Below, one piece after another: positions 23,285 to 32,995 of a DNA stretch of 64,000 bases; position 1 is the first letter of the stretch; every line of letters starts with the position of its first letter. The DNA comes from Paractinoplanes atraurantiacus (lineage in GTDB: Bacteria > Actinomycetota > Actinomycetes > Mycobacteriales > Micromonosporaceae): contig NZ_OBDY01000018.1 of the NCBI RefSeq assembly GCF_900215205.1, positions 1 to 64,000 of the forward strand, given 5' to 3'. Both the position numbers and the translations under genes were made by a program. The notes under the pieces were generated by a model. That model made no database searches. It was not told where the DNA came from and saw only the letters and a list, made by a program, of their open reading frames with translations.

Positions 23285-26200
23285 ATGCGCTATTCCACAG
23301 CCCATGCAGCCACGAGCGGCTCGGTTCCGTTCATGCTGCGTGGCCCCAAGTCCGTGAGGCGAGCCATCGCGGTCGCCGTCGCGGGCGCGATCGGCTTCAT
23401 GCCGGCCGTCATCTCTGCCTCGCCGGCGCAGGCCGCGCCCGGCACCGTCACGCTGGACGAGTCGTCGCTCGAGGTGACCGAGGGCGGCTCGCTGACCTTC
23501 AACCTCACCCGGAGCGCCGGCGGTGCGGCACTCGACGAGCTGCCCCTGACCTGGACCATCACCTCTGGTGACAACAACCAGGCGCATGCCGGCATCGATG
23601 AGAACGACGTCCGCACCATGTCGGGCGATCTGATCCTGCCGGCCGACTCCACTGATCCGTACGACGATCAGCGCCGCTCCATCACTGTCAACACCATCGA
23701 CGACAGGCTCGATGAGGACAGCGAGTACTTCACCATCACGATCACCGGGTCGGGCATCAACAATGTCGTCGGCTACGGGACCATCCTCGACAACGATCCG
23801 GCACCGACCTACAAGCTGGTCGTCGACGATCCCAACCCGTCCGAGTCGGCCGGGTCGGTAAACGTCACGGCTGTGCTCGACGCGCCCTCCGGTAAGGAGG
23901 TGACGATCCCGGTCAGCTCCTCGTCGCCGAGCGGCCCGGGCAGCGCCAAGGCCGGTCAGGACTACACCGCCATCCAGCCCAACACCACGCTCACCGTGGC
24001 GGCCGGGCAGACCGAGAGTTCCCCGCTGCAGGTCGCGATCCTGACCGACGACCTCTACGAGGAGGCGAAGCAGACCTTCAACATCCGGGGTGGCTCCTCG
24101 ACCACGGTCTCCGGCACGCCGACCGTGGCTGTCAACATCATGGATGACGAGGAGCAGCCGGAGATCACGGTCGCCAAGAAGACGGCCAACGAAGGCAGTC
24201 CGCTGGCTTTCGACGTCTCGCTCTCCGGCCCGTCGGAGCGGAATGTCACCGCGTCTTACAGCACGGCAGACGGACCGGGCAAGGACATGGACCCGACGCT
24301 GCTGACCGGGCGTGGCAAGGCGACTGCGGGCGCCGACTACACGGCCACCAAGGGGACCGTCACGTTCCCGGGTGTCACGACCACCGCGGGTCCCACGAAC
24401 ACCGCTCAGACGATCACCGTGCAGACCCGGACCGACAACATCTTCGAGCAGCCCGAGGACATGCACGTCACGCTGGCCGACCCCACCGTGGCCAAGCTGG
24501 GCGCGGACAGTGTGGCCACCGGCGGTATCACTGACCAGAACACGGCGCCCGTGGTCAGCCTGCTTCCGGTCAACACCAAGATCATGGAAGGTAGCAGCGG
24601 TCGCAAGGCCCAGACCTTCACGGTCAAGCTGAGCGGCCCGGCCGGTACGAAGATCGGCGTTGACTACGGCACGAGTGAGGTCATCCCTGGTCAGGACGAA
24701 GTTGCCGCCAAGCAGGGCGAGGACTTCATCATGACGTCCGGCACCCTGATGTTCAACCCGGGGGAGACGCAGAAGACGTTCACCGTCGACATCGTCGGCG
24801 ACCGGATGTACGAGTACACGGAGGACCCCAACAACGCCGGCGTCGAGAACTACGAGAAGTTCGCGGTCGACCTGCACAGCGCGACCGCTCTTGTCCCGAA
24901 CGCTGCGGATGTCACGGCCGGCGCCAACGCGACCCCGCCGGTAACGCTCGTCGCCGCGGACGAGACGATCTTCTCAATCGATGACGACGACGCCAAGCCG
25001 ACCTACAGCGTCGGCACGGCCACCGTCAAGGAGGGCAACGACGCGACGGCCGTTATCGTGCCGATCAAGCTGTCCAACCCGTGGGCGGCCACCGCGACGT
25101 TCGTGACGACTGTGGATTCAAGCAAGACCACGGCCGACGACAGCGGTTCCGCTCCCGGCCTCCTGGACTACATCCGGCCGGCCGGCACCGCCAACATCGC
25201 GTACGGGGCGGACCAGGGTTACCTGTCCTTCCTCGTGACCGGTGACCAGGTGTACGAGAAGGACGAGAAGGTGACCGTCGCGGTCGCCCCCACGGGCCCC
25301 GAGTCGGAGGATCTCTTCGGCGCCCAGACCACCAAGGACGCGGTTGTCACCATCACGGACGACGACCCGAAGCCCACGGTCACCATCATCGACTCCACGG
25401 TCGAGGAGGGCGACACTGCCCGGATCAATGGTGTGACCGAGGGTGTCGCTCAGGCGCAGACCCCGCTCAACGTCTTCGTCAAGGGTGGGTCGGTCAAGGG
25501 CAGCGCCGCGGCGAGCCCGGCTGACTACGTCGACCCGGGCACCATCTCGGCCAACATCCCGGCGGGTGCCCTGCCGGGCACGACGGTCCCCATCGGCACG
25601 GTGGACACCGTCGACGACGACGTCAAGGAGCCGGCCGAGACGATCGTCGTCACCGGCTACGGCGTCGGTGACACCGCGACCGTCAAGGACGGCGTCATCA
25701 CCATCGCCGCCAACGACGGTGCCGAGCCCACTGGCCCCGAGCAGCCGGGCGAGGCTCCCAAGCCGACCATCATGGCCCCGGCCACCGTTACCGGCACCGG
25801 CCCGGTGAGCATCACCGGTAAGGTCGCGGCGAACGCCACGGTCGAGCTGTGGGGTGCCCCGACCAGCGGCGGCGAGCTCGCCTGGATCGCGAACACCAAG
25901 GCCAGCGCGGCGGGCGCCTACTCGTTCTCGCGCTCGATCACGCAGGGCATGCGCTTCGTGACGCAGTCCCAGGAGATCAACTCGGCCGAGGTCCGGGTGA
26001 CGGTTACCGTGGCGGCCACGCTGACGGCGACCTCGCCTTCGAAGGGCCGCGTCGCTGTGATCGTCAAGAGCAACCCGAACGCCGCCGGCCGTAAGGTCGT
26101 TGTTCAGCGCTGGACCGGTCCCAACACCTGGACCAACATCCTGGTGAGCAAGGCCAACGTGAACGGCGCCTACACCGCCACCACGACCGCGCCTTCCGGC

Positions 26201-26290
26201 GTCGTCGCGCTGCGGGCCTGGGTCGAGGGTGACTCGGACAAGGGCATCGTCACCGGCTGGTCGGCGATCGTCCGGCCGACCATCAAGTAA
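23285..26290 (+). CDS. Large secreted Calx-beta repeat protein
   Basis: A 1001-residue exported protein. A long signal peptide (SVRRAIAVAVAGAIGFMP, cleavage after SPAQA) is followed by about six Calx-beta domains, each opening with an EGxxxxF/V motif (VTEGGSLTFNL; ANEGSPLAFDV; MEGSSGRKAQTF; VKEGNDATAVIV; VEEGDTARING) and closing with a DDD/DNDP turn that would bind calcium. Residues from about 815 to the end form Ig-like modules. There is no LPxTG or other anchor. Such proteins act in adhesion or cell-surface interaction. The gene is directly under a c-di-GMP riboswitch, which fits surface attachment control. Confidence 0.9.
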   Translation: MRYSTAHAATSGSVPFMLRGPKSVRRAIAVAVAGAIGFMPAVISASPAQAAPGTVTLDESSLEVTEGGSLTFNLTRSAGGAALDELPLTWTITSGDNNQAHAGIDENDVRTMSGDLILPADSTDPYDDQRRSITVNTIDDRLDEDSEYFTITITGSGINNVVGYGTILDNDPAPTYKLVVDDPNPSESAGSVNVTAVLDAPSGKEVTIPVSSSSPSGPGSAKAGQDYTAIQPNTTLTVAAGQTESSPLQVAILTDDLYEEAKQTFNIRGGSSTTVSGTPTVAVNIMDDEEQPEITVAKKTANEGSPLAFDVSLSGPSERNVTASYSTADGPGKDMDPTLLTGRGKATAGADYTATKGTVTFPGVTTTAGPTNTAQTITVQTRTDNIFEQPEDMHVTLADPTVAKLGADSVATGGITDQNTAPVVSLLPVNTKIMEGSSGRKAQTFTVKLSGPAGTKIGVDYGTSEVIPGQDEVAAKQGEDFIMTSGTLMFNPGETQKTFTVDIVGDRMYEYTEDPNNAGVENYEKFAVDLHSATALVPNAADVTAGANATPPVTLVAADETIFSIDDDDAKPTYSVGTATVKEGNDATAVIVPIKLSNPWAATATFVTTVDSSKTTADDSGSAPGLLDYIRPAGTANIAYGADQGYLSFLVTGDQVYEKDEKVTVAVAPTGPESEDLFGAQTTKDAVVTITDDDPKPTVTIIDSTVEEGDTARINGVTEGVAQAQTPLNVFVKGGSVKGSAAASPADYVDPGTISANIPAGALPGTTVPIGTVDTVDDDVKEPAETIVVTGYGVGDTATVKDGVITIAANDGAEPTGPEQPGEAPKPTIMAPATVTGTGPVSITGKVAANATVELWGAPTSGGELAWIANTKASAAGAYSFSRSITQGMRFVTQSQEINSAEVRVTVTVAATLTATSPSKGRVAVIVKSNPNAAGRKVVVQRWTGPNTWTNILVSKANVNGAYTATTTAPSGVVALRAWVEGDSDKGIVTGWSAIVRPTIK

Positions 26291-26308
26291 GCACCAGCAG
26301 TGGGGAAG

Positions 26309-26332
26309 GGGGGCGGCCATCCGGCCGCCCCC
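26309..26332. terminator. Bidirectional terminator between convergent genes
   Basis: A perfect 10-bp stem, GGGGGCGGCC / GGCCGCCCCC, with tetraloop ATCC is followed by TTTCTC on the plus strand. It sits 18 bp after the Calx-beta stop and just before the stop of the convergent ABC exporter gene. Confidence 0.85.
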
Positions 26333-26336
26333 TTTC

Positions 26337-28295
26337 TCAATCCACTTCTGCCACTGCCTGGGCGAACTGCGCCGAGTACAGGCGGGCGTACGCGCCGTCG
26401 GCTGCGATCAGCTCGTCGTGGGTGCCCTGTTCGACGATTGCGCCGTGTTCCATCACCAGGATCACGTCGGCGTCGCGGATCGTGGACAGGCGGTGGGCGA
26501 TGACGAAGCTTGTGCGGCCCTCGCGCAGCGTGGCCATCGCCCGCTGGATCAGGACCTCGGTGCGCGTGTCGACCGAGCTTGTCGCCTCGTCCAGGATCAG
26601 GATGCTCGGCTCGGCCAGGAACGCCCGGGCGATCGTGATCAGCTGCTTCTGGCCGGCGCTGACGTTCGAGCCCTCCTCGTCGATCACCGTGTCGTAGCCG
26701 TCGGGGAGCATGCGGACGAACGGGTCGACGTGGGCCGCCTCGGCCGCCTGCCGGACCTCGTCCATGTCGAACGAGTCGGCGCCGTACGCGATGTTCTCGG
26801 CGATCGTTCCCCCGAACAGCCACGTGTCCTGGAGGACCATGCCCATGTGCTCGCGCAGTTGCTCGCGGGGCATGGTCGCGATGTCCACGCCGTCCAGCGT
26901 GATCCGGCCCGACGTCACGTCGTAGAACCTCATCAGCAGGTTCACCAGCGTCGTCTTGCCGGCCCCGGTCGGACCGACGATGGCGACCGTCTGGCCCGGG
27001 CGTACGGCAAGGGAAAGGTCTTCGATCAGGGGTTTGTCCGGCAGGTAGCGGAACGAGACCTTCTCGAAGGCGATCTCTCCGCGGACCCGGCCCAGGTCGA
27101 CCGGCGCCGGGTCGGGGCTCTGCTCGGGCGCGTCGAGCAGCGCGAACACCCGCTCGGCCGAGGCCACGCCCGACTGGACGAGGTTGGCCATGCTGGCGAT
27201 CTGGGTGAGCGGTTGGCTGAACTGCCGCGAGTACTGGATGAACGCCTGCACCTCGCCCAGCGTCAGCGACCCGGAGGCCACCCGGAGGCCGCCGACGACC
27301 GCCACCAGCACGTAGTTCAGGTTGCTGATGAACATCATGGCGGGCTGGATGAGCCCCGACATGAACTGCGCCTTGAACGACGAGGCGTACAACTTGTCGT
27401 TGTGCTCCTCGAAGGTCTTGCGGGCCTCGTCCTCGCGGCCGAACACCTTGACCAGCGAGTGACCGGTGAACATCTCCTCGATGTGGCCGTTGAGGCGCCC
27501 GGTGGTGGCCCACTGCGCGACGAAGTTCGGCTGGGAGCGCTTGCCGATGGCCGTGGTGACCAGGATCGACACCGGCACCGTGATGAGGGCGATCAGCGCG
27601 AGGATCCAGGAGATCCAGAACATCGCCACCAGTACGCCCACGACCATCAGCAGCGCGGTCACGAGCTGGGCGAACGTCTGCTGGAGGGTCTGCGCGATGT
27701 TGTCGGTGTCGTTGGTGGCCCGGCTGAGCACCTCACCGCGCGGCTGCTGGTCGAAGTACGACAGGGGCAGCCGGGCCAGCTTGGCCTCGACCTGGTTGCG
27801 CAGCCGGTAGACGGCGGTCTGCACGACGTGCGCGGTGATCCGGCCCTGGAAGACGCCGAACAGCCACGCGCAGACGTAGACGACGGCGACCCAGGTCAGC
27901 AGGTGGAACAGCTTGTCGAAGTCGATGCCCTGCCCGGGCACGAAGTCGACCGCGGCCAGCAGGTCGGCCTGGGTGTTGTTGCCCGCGGCCCGCATAGCCG
28001 CGATCGCCTCCTCTTTGGTGGCGACACCGTGGATCGACTGGCCGATGAAGCCGGAGAAGATGATGTCGGTGCCCTTGCCCAGCAGATAGGGGCCGAGGAC
28101 GGAGAGTACGACGCTGCACGCGCCGAACAGCAGCACGAGCCCGACGAGCGCCCGCTGCGGTTTGAGCAGGCCGAGGAGGCGTTTCGTGGAGCCCTTGAAG
28201 TCCTGCAATTTCTCGGGCGGCCCGCCGGCCGCCATCATCCTTGCCGCGGGCGGTCCTCCCATCGGAGGACCTGGGCGGCGCACGGGAGCGGTCAT
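26337..28295 (-). CDS. ABC exporter half-transporter with consensus ATPase site (TM288-like)
   Basis: A 652-residue fused membrane and ATPase protein. The first part has six spans with a long periplasmic insert; the ATPase has Walker A GPTGAGKTT, Walker B ILILDEATSSVD with the catalytic Glu, and switch VIAHRLSTIRDAD. Its signature is VSAGQKQ instead of LSGGQ, the deviation expected for the partner that completes the degenerate site of a heterodimer. It overlaps the upstream half-transporter gene by ATGA. The pair resembles TM287/288-type multidrug exporters controlled by the TetR gene upstream. Confidence 0.92.
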   Translation of the reverse strand: MTAPVRRPGPPMGGPPAARMMAAGGPPEKLQDFKGSTKRLLGLLKPQRALVGLVLLFGACSVVLSVLGPYLLGKGTDIIFSGFIGQSIHGVATKEEAIAAMRAAGNNTQADLLAAVDFVPGQGIDFDKLFHLLTWVAVVYVCAWLFGVFQGRITAHVVQTAVYRLRNQVEAKLARLPLSYFDQQPRGEVLSRATNDTDNIAQTLQQTFAQLVTALLMVVGVLVAMFWISWILALIALITVPVSILVTTAIGKRSQPNFVAQWATTGRLNGHIEEMFTGHSLVKVFGREDEARKTFEEHNDKLYASSFKAQFMSGLIQPAMMFISNLNYVLVAVVGGLRVASGSLTLGEVQAFIQYSRQFSQPLTQIASMANLVQSGVASAERVFALLDAPEQSPDPAPVDLGRVRGEIAFEKVSFRYLPDKPLIEDLSLAVRPGQTVAIVGPTGAGKTTLVNLLMRFYDVTSGRITLDGVDIATMPREQLREHMGMVLQDTWLFGGTIAENIAYGADSFDMDEVRQAAEAAHVDPFVRMLPDGYDTVIDEEGSNVSAGQKQLITIARAFLAEPSILILDEATSSVDTRTEVLIQRAMATLREGRTSFVIAHRLSTIRDADVILVMEHGAIVEQGTHDELIAADGAYARLYSAQFAQAVAEVD

Positions 28296-30028
28296 GCGGC
28301 GGCCTCCTGCTCGGTGAGCTGGGACAAGACGATTTCCCTGTACGTCGGGTTGGTGTCCATGAGTTCGGTGTGGGTGCCCGTGCCGACCACGCGGCCGTCA
28401 TCGAGGACCACGATGCGGTCGGCGTCGCGGATGGTGCTCACCCGCTGGGCGACGATCACCACCGTGGCGTCGGCGATGTGATCGGTGAGCGCGGACCGCA
28501 GCGCCGCGTCGGTGGCGTAGTCGAGCGCCGAGAACGAGTCGTCGAACAGGTAGATCTCGGGCCGGTGCACCAGCACCCGGGCGATGGCCAGGCGCTGCCG
28601 CTGCCCGCCGGAGACGTTCGTGCCGCCCTGCGCGATCGGCGCGTCGAGGCCGCCCTCCATGCGCTCGACGAAGTCGCGGGCCTGCGCGATCTCCAGGGCC
28701 TCCCACAACTGCTCGTCGGTGGCATCCGGATTCCCGTACCGCAAATTCGATCCGATCGTCCCGGAGAACAGATAGGGCTTCTGCGGTACGAGCCCGACGG
28801 TCTTGGCGAGCAGCCCCGGGTCGAGATCACGCACGTCGACCCCGTCGACCAGCACCCGGCCGCCGGTGGCGTCGAAGAGCCGGGGGACCAGATTCAGCAG
28901 TGTCGTCTTGCCGCTGCCGGTGCTGCCGATGACCGCCGTGACCTCACGCGGCCGCGCGGTCAGGGCCACGCCGTTGAGCACGGCCGCCTCGGCCCCCGGG
29001 TAGTGGAAGTCGACGTTCTCCAGTTCGAGGTAGCCGTGCCGGCTGAGCTCGGTGACCGGCGCCGACGGCAGCTTGACGCTCGACTCGGTGCCCAGCACCT
29101 CCTCGATCCGCTCGGCGCACACCTCGGCCCGCGGGATCATCACGAACATGAACGTCGCCATCATGATCGACATCAGGATCTGCATGAGGTAGCTGAGGAA
29201 GGCGGTCAGCGCGCCGACCTCCATCGCCCCCGAGTCGATCCGGTGCCCGCCGAACCAGAGCACGGCCACGCTCGACATGTTCACGATCAGCATGACCGTC
29301 GGGAACATCAGCGCCATCAGCTTGCCGGCCCTGAGCGACACGTCGGTGAGCTCGTCGTTGGAGACCTCGTAGCGGTCGCGCTCGCGCTCGTCGCGGACGA
29401 ACGCGCGGATCACCCGGATGCCGGTGATCTGCTCGCGCATCACGGTGTTGACCCGGTCGATCTTCACCTGCATCGACCGGAACAGCGGCCGCATCCGCAC
29501 GATGATCACCGCGACCACGCCGACCAGGATCGGCACGATCACCAGCAGCATGGCCGACAGCGGCACGTCCTGCCTGAGCGCGAGCACGATGCCGCCCACG
29601 CACATGATCGGCGCCGACACCATCAAGGTGAAGGTCAACAACACCAACATCTGGATTTGCTGTACGTCGTTGGTGGTGCGCGTGATGAGCGACGGCGCCC
29701 CGAACTGGCCGACCTCGCGAGCGGAGAACTCCTGCACCCGCCCGAAGATGGAGGCGCGGACGTCACGGCCGACGGCCATGGCCGTACGGGCGCCGAAGTA
29801 GACCGCGACGATCTGAGCGGCGATCTGGGCGAGCGTGACGACGAGCATCCACCCGCCGATGCGCATCACATAGCCGGTGTCGCCCTTGACCACCCCGTTG
29901 TCGATGATGTCGGCGTTGAGGGTCGGAAGATAGAGAGTCGCGAGCGTCTGTACGAACTGGAAGAGCACCACCAGAGCGATGGCGCTCTTGTACGGCCGTA
30001 AGTGACCGCGGAGCAGTTGGATCAGCAC
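28292..30028 (-). CDS. ABC exporter half-transporter with degenerate ATPase site (TM287-like)
   Basis: A 578-residue half-transporter starting at a GTG two bases after the TetR stop. Six spans are followed by an ATPase with Walker A GSTGSGKTT and a normal signature NVSGGQRQRLAIA. Walker B is YLFDDSFSALD: the catalytic Glu is Asp, as in the degenerate site of heterodimeric exporters such as TM287. Together with the downstream gene it makes an asymmetric drug or lipid exporter in which one site binds ATP but hydrolyses poorly. Confidence 0.92.
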   Translation of the reverse strand: MLIQLLRGHLRPYKSAIALVVLFQFVQTLATLYLPTLNADIIDNGVVKGDTGYVMRIGGWMLVVTLAQIAAQIVAVYFGARTAMAVGRDVRASIFGRVQEFSAREVGQFGAPSLITRTTNDVQQIQMLVLLTFTLMVSAPIMCVGGIVLALRQDVPLSAMLLVIVPILVGVVAVIIVRMRPLFRSMQVKIDRVNTVMREQITGIRVIRAFVRDERERDRYEVSNDELTDVSLRAGKLMALMFPTVMLIVNMSSVAVLWFGGHRIDSGAMEVGALTAFLSYLMQILMSIMMATFMFVMIPRAEVCAERIEEVLGTESSVKLPSAPVTELSRHGYLELENVDFHYPGAEAAVLNGVALTARPREVTAVIGSTGSGKTTLLNLVPRLFDATGGRVLVDGVDVRDLDPGLLAKTVGLVPQKPYLFSGTIGSNLRYGNPDATDEQLWEALEIAQARDFVERMEGGLDAPIAQGGTNVSGGQRQRLAIARVLVHRPEIYLFDDSFSALDYATDAALRSALTDHIADATVVIVAQRVSTIRDADRIVVLDDGRVVGTGTHTELMDTNPTYREIVLSQLTEQEAAA

Positions 30029-30030
30029 TA

Positions 30031-30639
30031 CTACTGAGCCCCCCGTGTGAGTAATCCGTCGAGCAGGAGCGAAACCGTCTCCGCCCCGCTGAAGTTCGTC
30101 GGGTCGCCGAACGGCCCGTACGTGTTGGCCCCGCAGAACATCAGGAGCAGGGTCGCCACCGCCCCCGGCGGCCGGCGCAGCTGCCCGGCGTCGGGTTCGA
30201 TGACCGAGACGATGGCCGCGTGCAGCGCTTCGCGCCCGGCGGTCATCCGCTTGACGGTGTCCTGATCCTGCGCCGCGATGACCAGCTTGCGCGCCGCCGT
30301 CATGAGCTGAGCGTTCTTGGCGAACCGCTCATGCACGAGATCGGCCGCCGCGGCCAGCCGCTCCCGCAGGGGCGCCGCCAGGTCGATGGCCCCCAGCGCC
30401 TCAAGCGTCGGCTCCGGGTCCAGCGCCTTGACCACCGAACACACCACCAGAGACGTCTTCGTCTCGAACACCCCGAAGATCGTCCCCTCGGCCACCCCCG
30501 CCGCCTGGGCGATCTGCCGAGTGCTCACATCAACACCATGCTCATGCAGAAGCGGAATGGTCGCCGCGATCAGCGCCGCCCGCCGCTCCTCAGGCGCCAT
30601 CGCAGGCACCCGCCGTCGTCTGGCCTCCACACGAGCCAC
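30031..30639 (-). CDS. TetR family regulator of the ABC exporter
   Basis: About 202 residues from a GTG at 30639 (VARVEARRRRVPAMAPEERR); an ATG at 30663 lies inside the probable operator and is less likely, and a GTG at 30630 would fit a leaderless start behind TAAGGT. The helix-turn-helix is IAQAAGVAEGTIFGVFETKT. It heads an operon with the two half-exporter genes and is probably a local repressor released by the transported compound. Confidence 0.85.
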   Translation of the reverse strand: MARVEARRRRVPAMAPEERRAALIAATIPLLHEHGVDVSTRQIAQAAGVAEGTIFGVFETKTSLVVCSVVKALDPEPTLEALGAIDLAAPLRERLAAAADLVHERFAKNAQLMTAARKLVIAAQDQDTVKRMTAGREALHAAIVSVIEPDAGQLRRPPGAVATLLLMFCGANTYGPFGDPTNFSGAETVSLLLDGLLTRGAQ

Positions 30640-30643
30640 CTTA

Positions 30644-30663
30644 ATGAGCGAGCACTCACTCAT
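30644..30663. promoter_or_regulatory. TetR operator
   Basis: ATGAGCGAGC / ACTCACTCAT is a 20-bp near-perfect palindrome (one mismatched base pair in each arm) just upstream of the TetR coding start. TGAGTGAGTG-type half-sites are typical of TetR operators before efflux operons. A second small palindrome, TGACATTTGTCA, lies at about 30668-30679. Confidence 0.65.
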
Positions 30664-30762
30664 CCACTGACATTTGTCATGGGTCTGCGACAGGGGCCGG
30701 CGGCGGTTTCTCTCAGGTTGCCGACTGGGGTGACGATCGGTGCGGCCGTGCGACGGATCGGG

Positions 30763-32934
30763 ATGGATGACCACACCGCTGAGTACTGGGCGCGGCAACT
30801 GCGCCTCGGTGCCGGCATCGCGGTGGTGGTCACTGCTATCGGCGGGATTCGGATTGCTCTCGCCTGGGCGCCGGGGAGCCGATGGTGGCTGATTCCCGTG
30901 GCCGTCGTCGTCGTGCTTCAGGTGGCCACGTTCTGGGCGCCCTGGAACCGGATCGTCCGCGAAGACCTCAAACGGCGGCGGCTGCTCGCCTGGTGGTTCG
31001 GGCAGCTTCCCGTCCTGCTGCTGTTCGGGATGGCCGACCCGGACGGGTGGCTGCTCTATGTTCCCGCCGCCGTTCTCCTGCTCATCACCGGCATGGCGCT
31101 CTGGTCGCCCAAGGTGGTGATCTGGCTCGGTGTGCTGTCCGTCGCCGGCTACGCGGCCCTGCTGCCCACCAGGGGTGACGCCGACGCCGGGACCACCGTG
31201 CTTCTCGTCGCCATGATGGGCTGTGTCGTCGGGCTGACCGCCGTCGGCGCGCAGAGCCGGCGCCGGTTCGACGCCCGGCGGCAGATCGCCGAGCGGCGGG
31301 CCGAGACGCTGCTCAACGCCTCGGCCGACGCCGTTCTCGCCATCGGGCGCGATGGCATCGTCAAATATGTGAGCCCGTCCGTGGAGCAGCTTCTCGGGCT
31401 CCCGGTCAAGGATCTGATGGGCCGCCGCCTCGACGATGTCATGTCGGCCGAGCGGCGGGTCCGGGCCCGCGTGTTCTTCGCTGACGTGGCCGGGCTGCCG
31501 ACCGGGCAGAGCGTGCGCACCGAGGCCGGCTTCAACGGGGTCGACGTCGACATCATCGCCACCAACTGGATGAACAGCCCGGACCTGCAGGCCGTCGTGG
31601 TCAGCCTGCGCGACATCAGCACGCGGCGGGAGCTGGAGCGGCAGCTCAGCCGGCAGGCCTACACCGATTCGCTGACCGGCATGCCGAACCGGGCCCGGTT
31701 CGCCGAACGTCTGCGGGAAGCCGTGGCCGAGGGGCGGCCGGTGACCGTACTCCTGCTCGATCTCGATGATTTCAAGCTCGTCAACGACAACCTGGGGCAC
31801 AGCGCCGGCGACGAGCTGCTCGGCACGATCGCCGGCCGGCTGCGGCGGCACGTGCGGCCCGACGACCTGCTGGCCCGGCTCGGCGGTGACGAGTTCGCCA
31901 TTCTGCTGCGTGACGTGCCCGTCGAGGATGTGGCCGCGCTGGCCGAACGGCTTCTCGGTGCCGTCCGTGAGCCCGTACGTCTGGGAAGCCGTGACGTCAC
32001 CTGCTCCTTGAGCATCGGCATCGCGACCGAGGGTGCCGACGCCGAGCAGCTGCTCGGCAACGCCGACCTGGCCATGTACGCCGCCAAGCGGGCCGGCCGC
32101 AACGGTTTCGCGGTGTTCGACCCGACGATGACCTTGTCCGTGCTGGAGGAGGCCCAGCTGCGGGCCGACATCGAGCACGCGCTCGAGCACGAGGAGTTCG
32201 TCGTGCTCTACCAGCCGGTCGTCGACATGCAGACGCAGCGGCTGACCTCGGTCGAGGCGCTCGTGCGGTGGCAGCATCCCCGCGACGGGCTGCTGGGCCC
32301 GTACCACTTCATCGCCGACGCCGAGGCGAACGGCCTGATCGTGCCGTTGGGGCGCTGGGTGCTGCGGCAGGCCTGCGCGCAGCTGGCGAGCTGGCGCCGG
32401 GAGTCGCCCGCGGCGGCCGGGCTGCACGTCAACGTCAACCTGAGTGCCCGGCAGTTCCAGTACGCCGGTCTCGTCGACGACGTCGCGAGTGCCCTTCAGG
32501 ACGCGGGCCTCGACGCGGCCAGCCTCACCCTGGAGATCACCGAGTCGATGCTGATGGCCGACATCGAAACGGCCAAGCAGACCCTGCACGCGCTGCGGGA
32601 CCTGGGCGTCCGGCTGGCGATCGACGATTTCGGTACGGGTTACTCGTCGCTCAGCTACCTCAAGCAGCTCCCGGTCGACGTCATCAAGATCGACAAGACG
32701 TTCGTGGACGAGGTGGACGTCGACGCCGACGACGTGGCGCTGGTCGACGCGGTGGCCGGGCTCGGGCAGGCGCTGAAGATGAAGACGGTGGCCGAGGGCA
32801 TCGAGACCGACGCCCAGTGGGCCACGCTGCGCAAGCTCGGCATCGACCACGGCCAGGGCTATCTGTTCGGCCGCCCGGCCGCCGCCGGCGAGATCGTGTC
32901 CCTGCTCACCCGTGCGGCTGACGTGGCCGCTTGA
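30763..32934 (+). CDS. Membrane GGDEF-EAL cyclic-di-GMP enzyme with PAS domain
   Basis: A 723-residue protein: six N-terminal spans (about 15-160), a PAS domain (ADAVLAIGRDGIVKYVSPSV), a GGDEF domain with an intact RLGGDEF at 374-378 and an RxxD inhibitory site (RPDD) five residues before it, and an EAL domain with VEALVRW (498-500), LEITES, DDFGTGYSSL, KIDKTFV and VAEGIET. Both active sites look complete, so it could make and break c-di-GMP. The start at 30763 (MDDHTAEYW) follows a weak GATCGGG. It is 4.5 kb from a c-di-GMP riboswitch. Confidence 0.93.
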   Translation: MDDHTAEYWARQLRLGAGIAVVVTAIGGIRIALAWAPGSRWWLIPVAVVVVLQVATFWAPWNRIVREDLKRRRLLAWWFGQLPVLLLFGMADPDGWLLYVPAAVLLLITGMALWSPKVVIWLGVLSVAGYAALLPTRGDADAGTTVLLVAMMGCVVGLTAVGAQSRRRFDARRQIAERRAETLLNASADAVLAIGRDGIVKYVSPSVEQLLGLPVKDLMGRRLDDVMSAERRVRARVFFADVAGLPTGQSVRTEAGFNGVDVDIIATNWMNSPDLQAVVVSLRDISTRRELERQLSRQAYTDSLTGMPNRARFAERLREAVAEGRPVTVLLLDLDDFKLVNDNLGHSAGDELLGTIAGRLRRHVRPDDLLARLGGDEFAILLRDVPVEDVAALAERLLGAVREPVRLGSRDVTCSLSIGIATEGADAEQLLGNADLAMYAAKRAGRNGFAVFDPTMTLSVLEEAQLRADIEHALEHEEFVVLYQPVVDMQTQRLTSVEALVRWQHPRDGLLGPYHFIADAEANGLIVPLGRWVLRQACAQLASWRRESPAAAGLHVNVNLSARQFQYAGLVDDVASALQDAGLDAASLTLEITESMLMADIETAKQTLHALRDLGVRLAIDDFGTGYSSLSYLKQLPVDVIKIDKTFVDEVDVDADDVALVDAVAGLGQALKMKTVAEGIETDAQWATLRKLGIDHGQGYLFGRPAAAGEIVSLLTRAADVAA

Positions 32935-32995
32935 ACCGATGTGGCCCGGCCGCCGTGTACCGGAAAGCAGGTACGTTACGGCGGTAAGGACTCTC

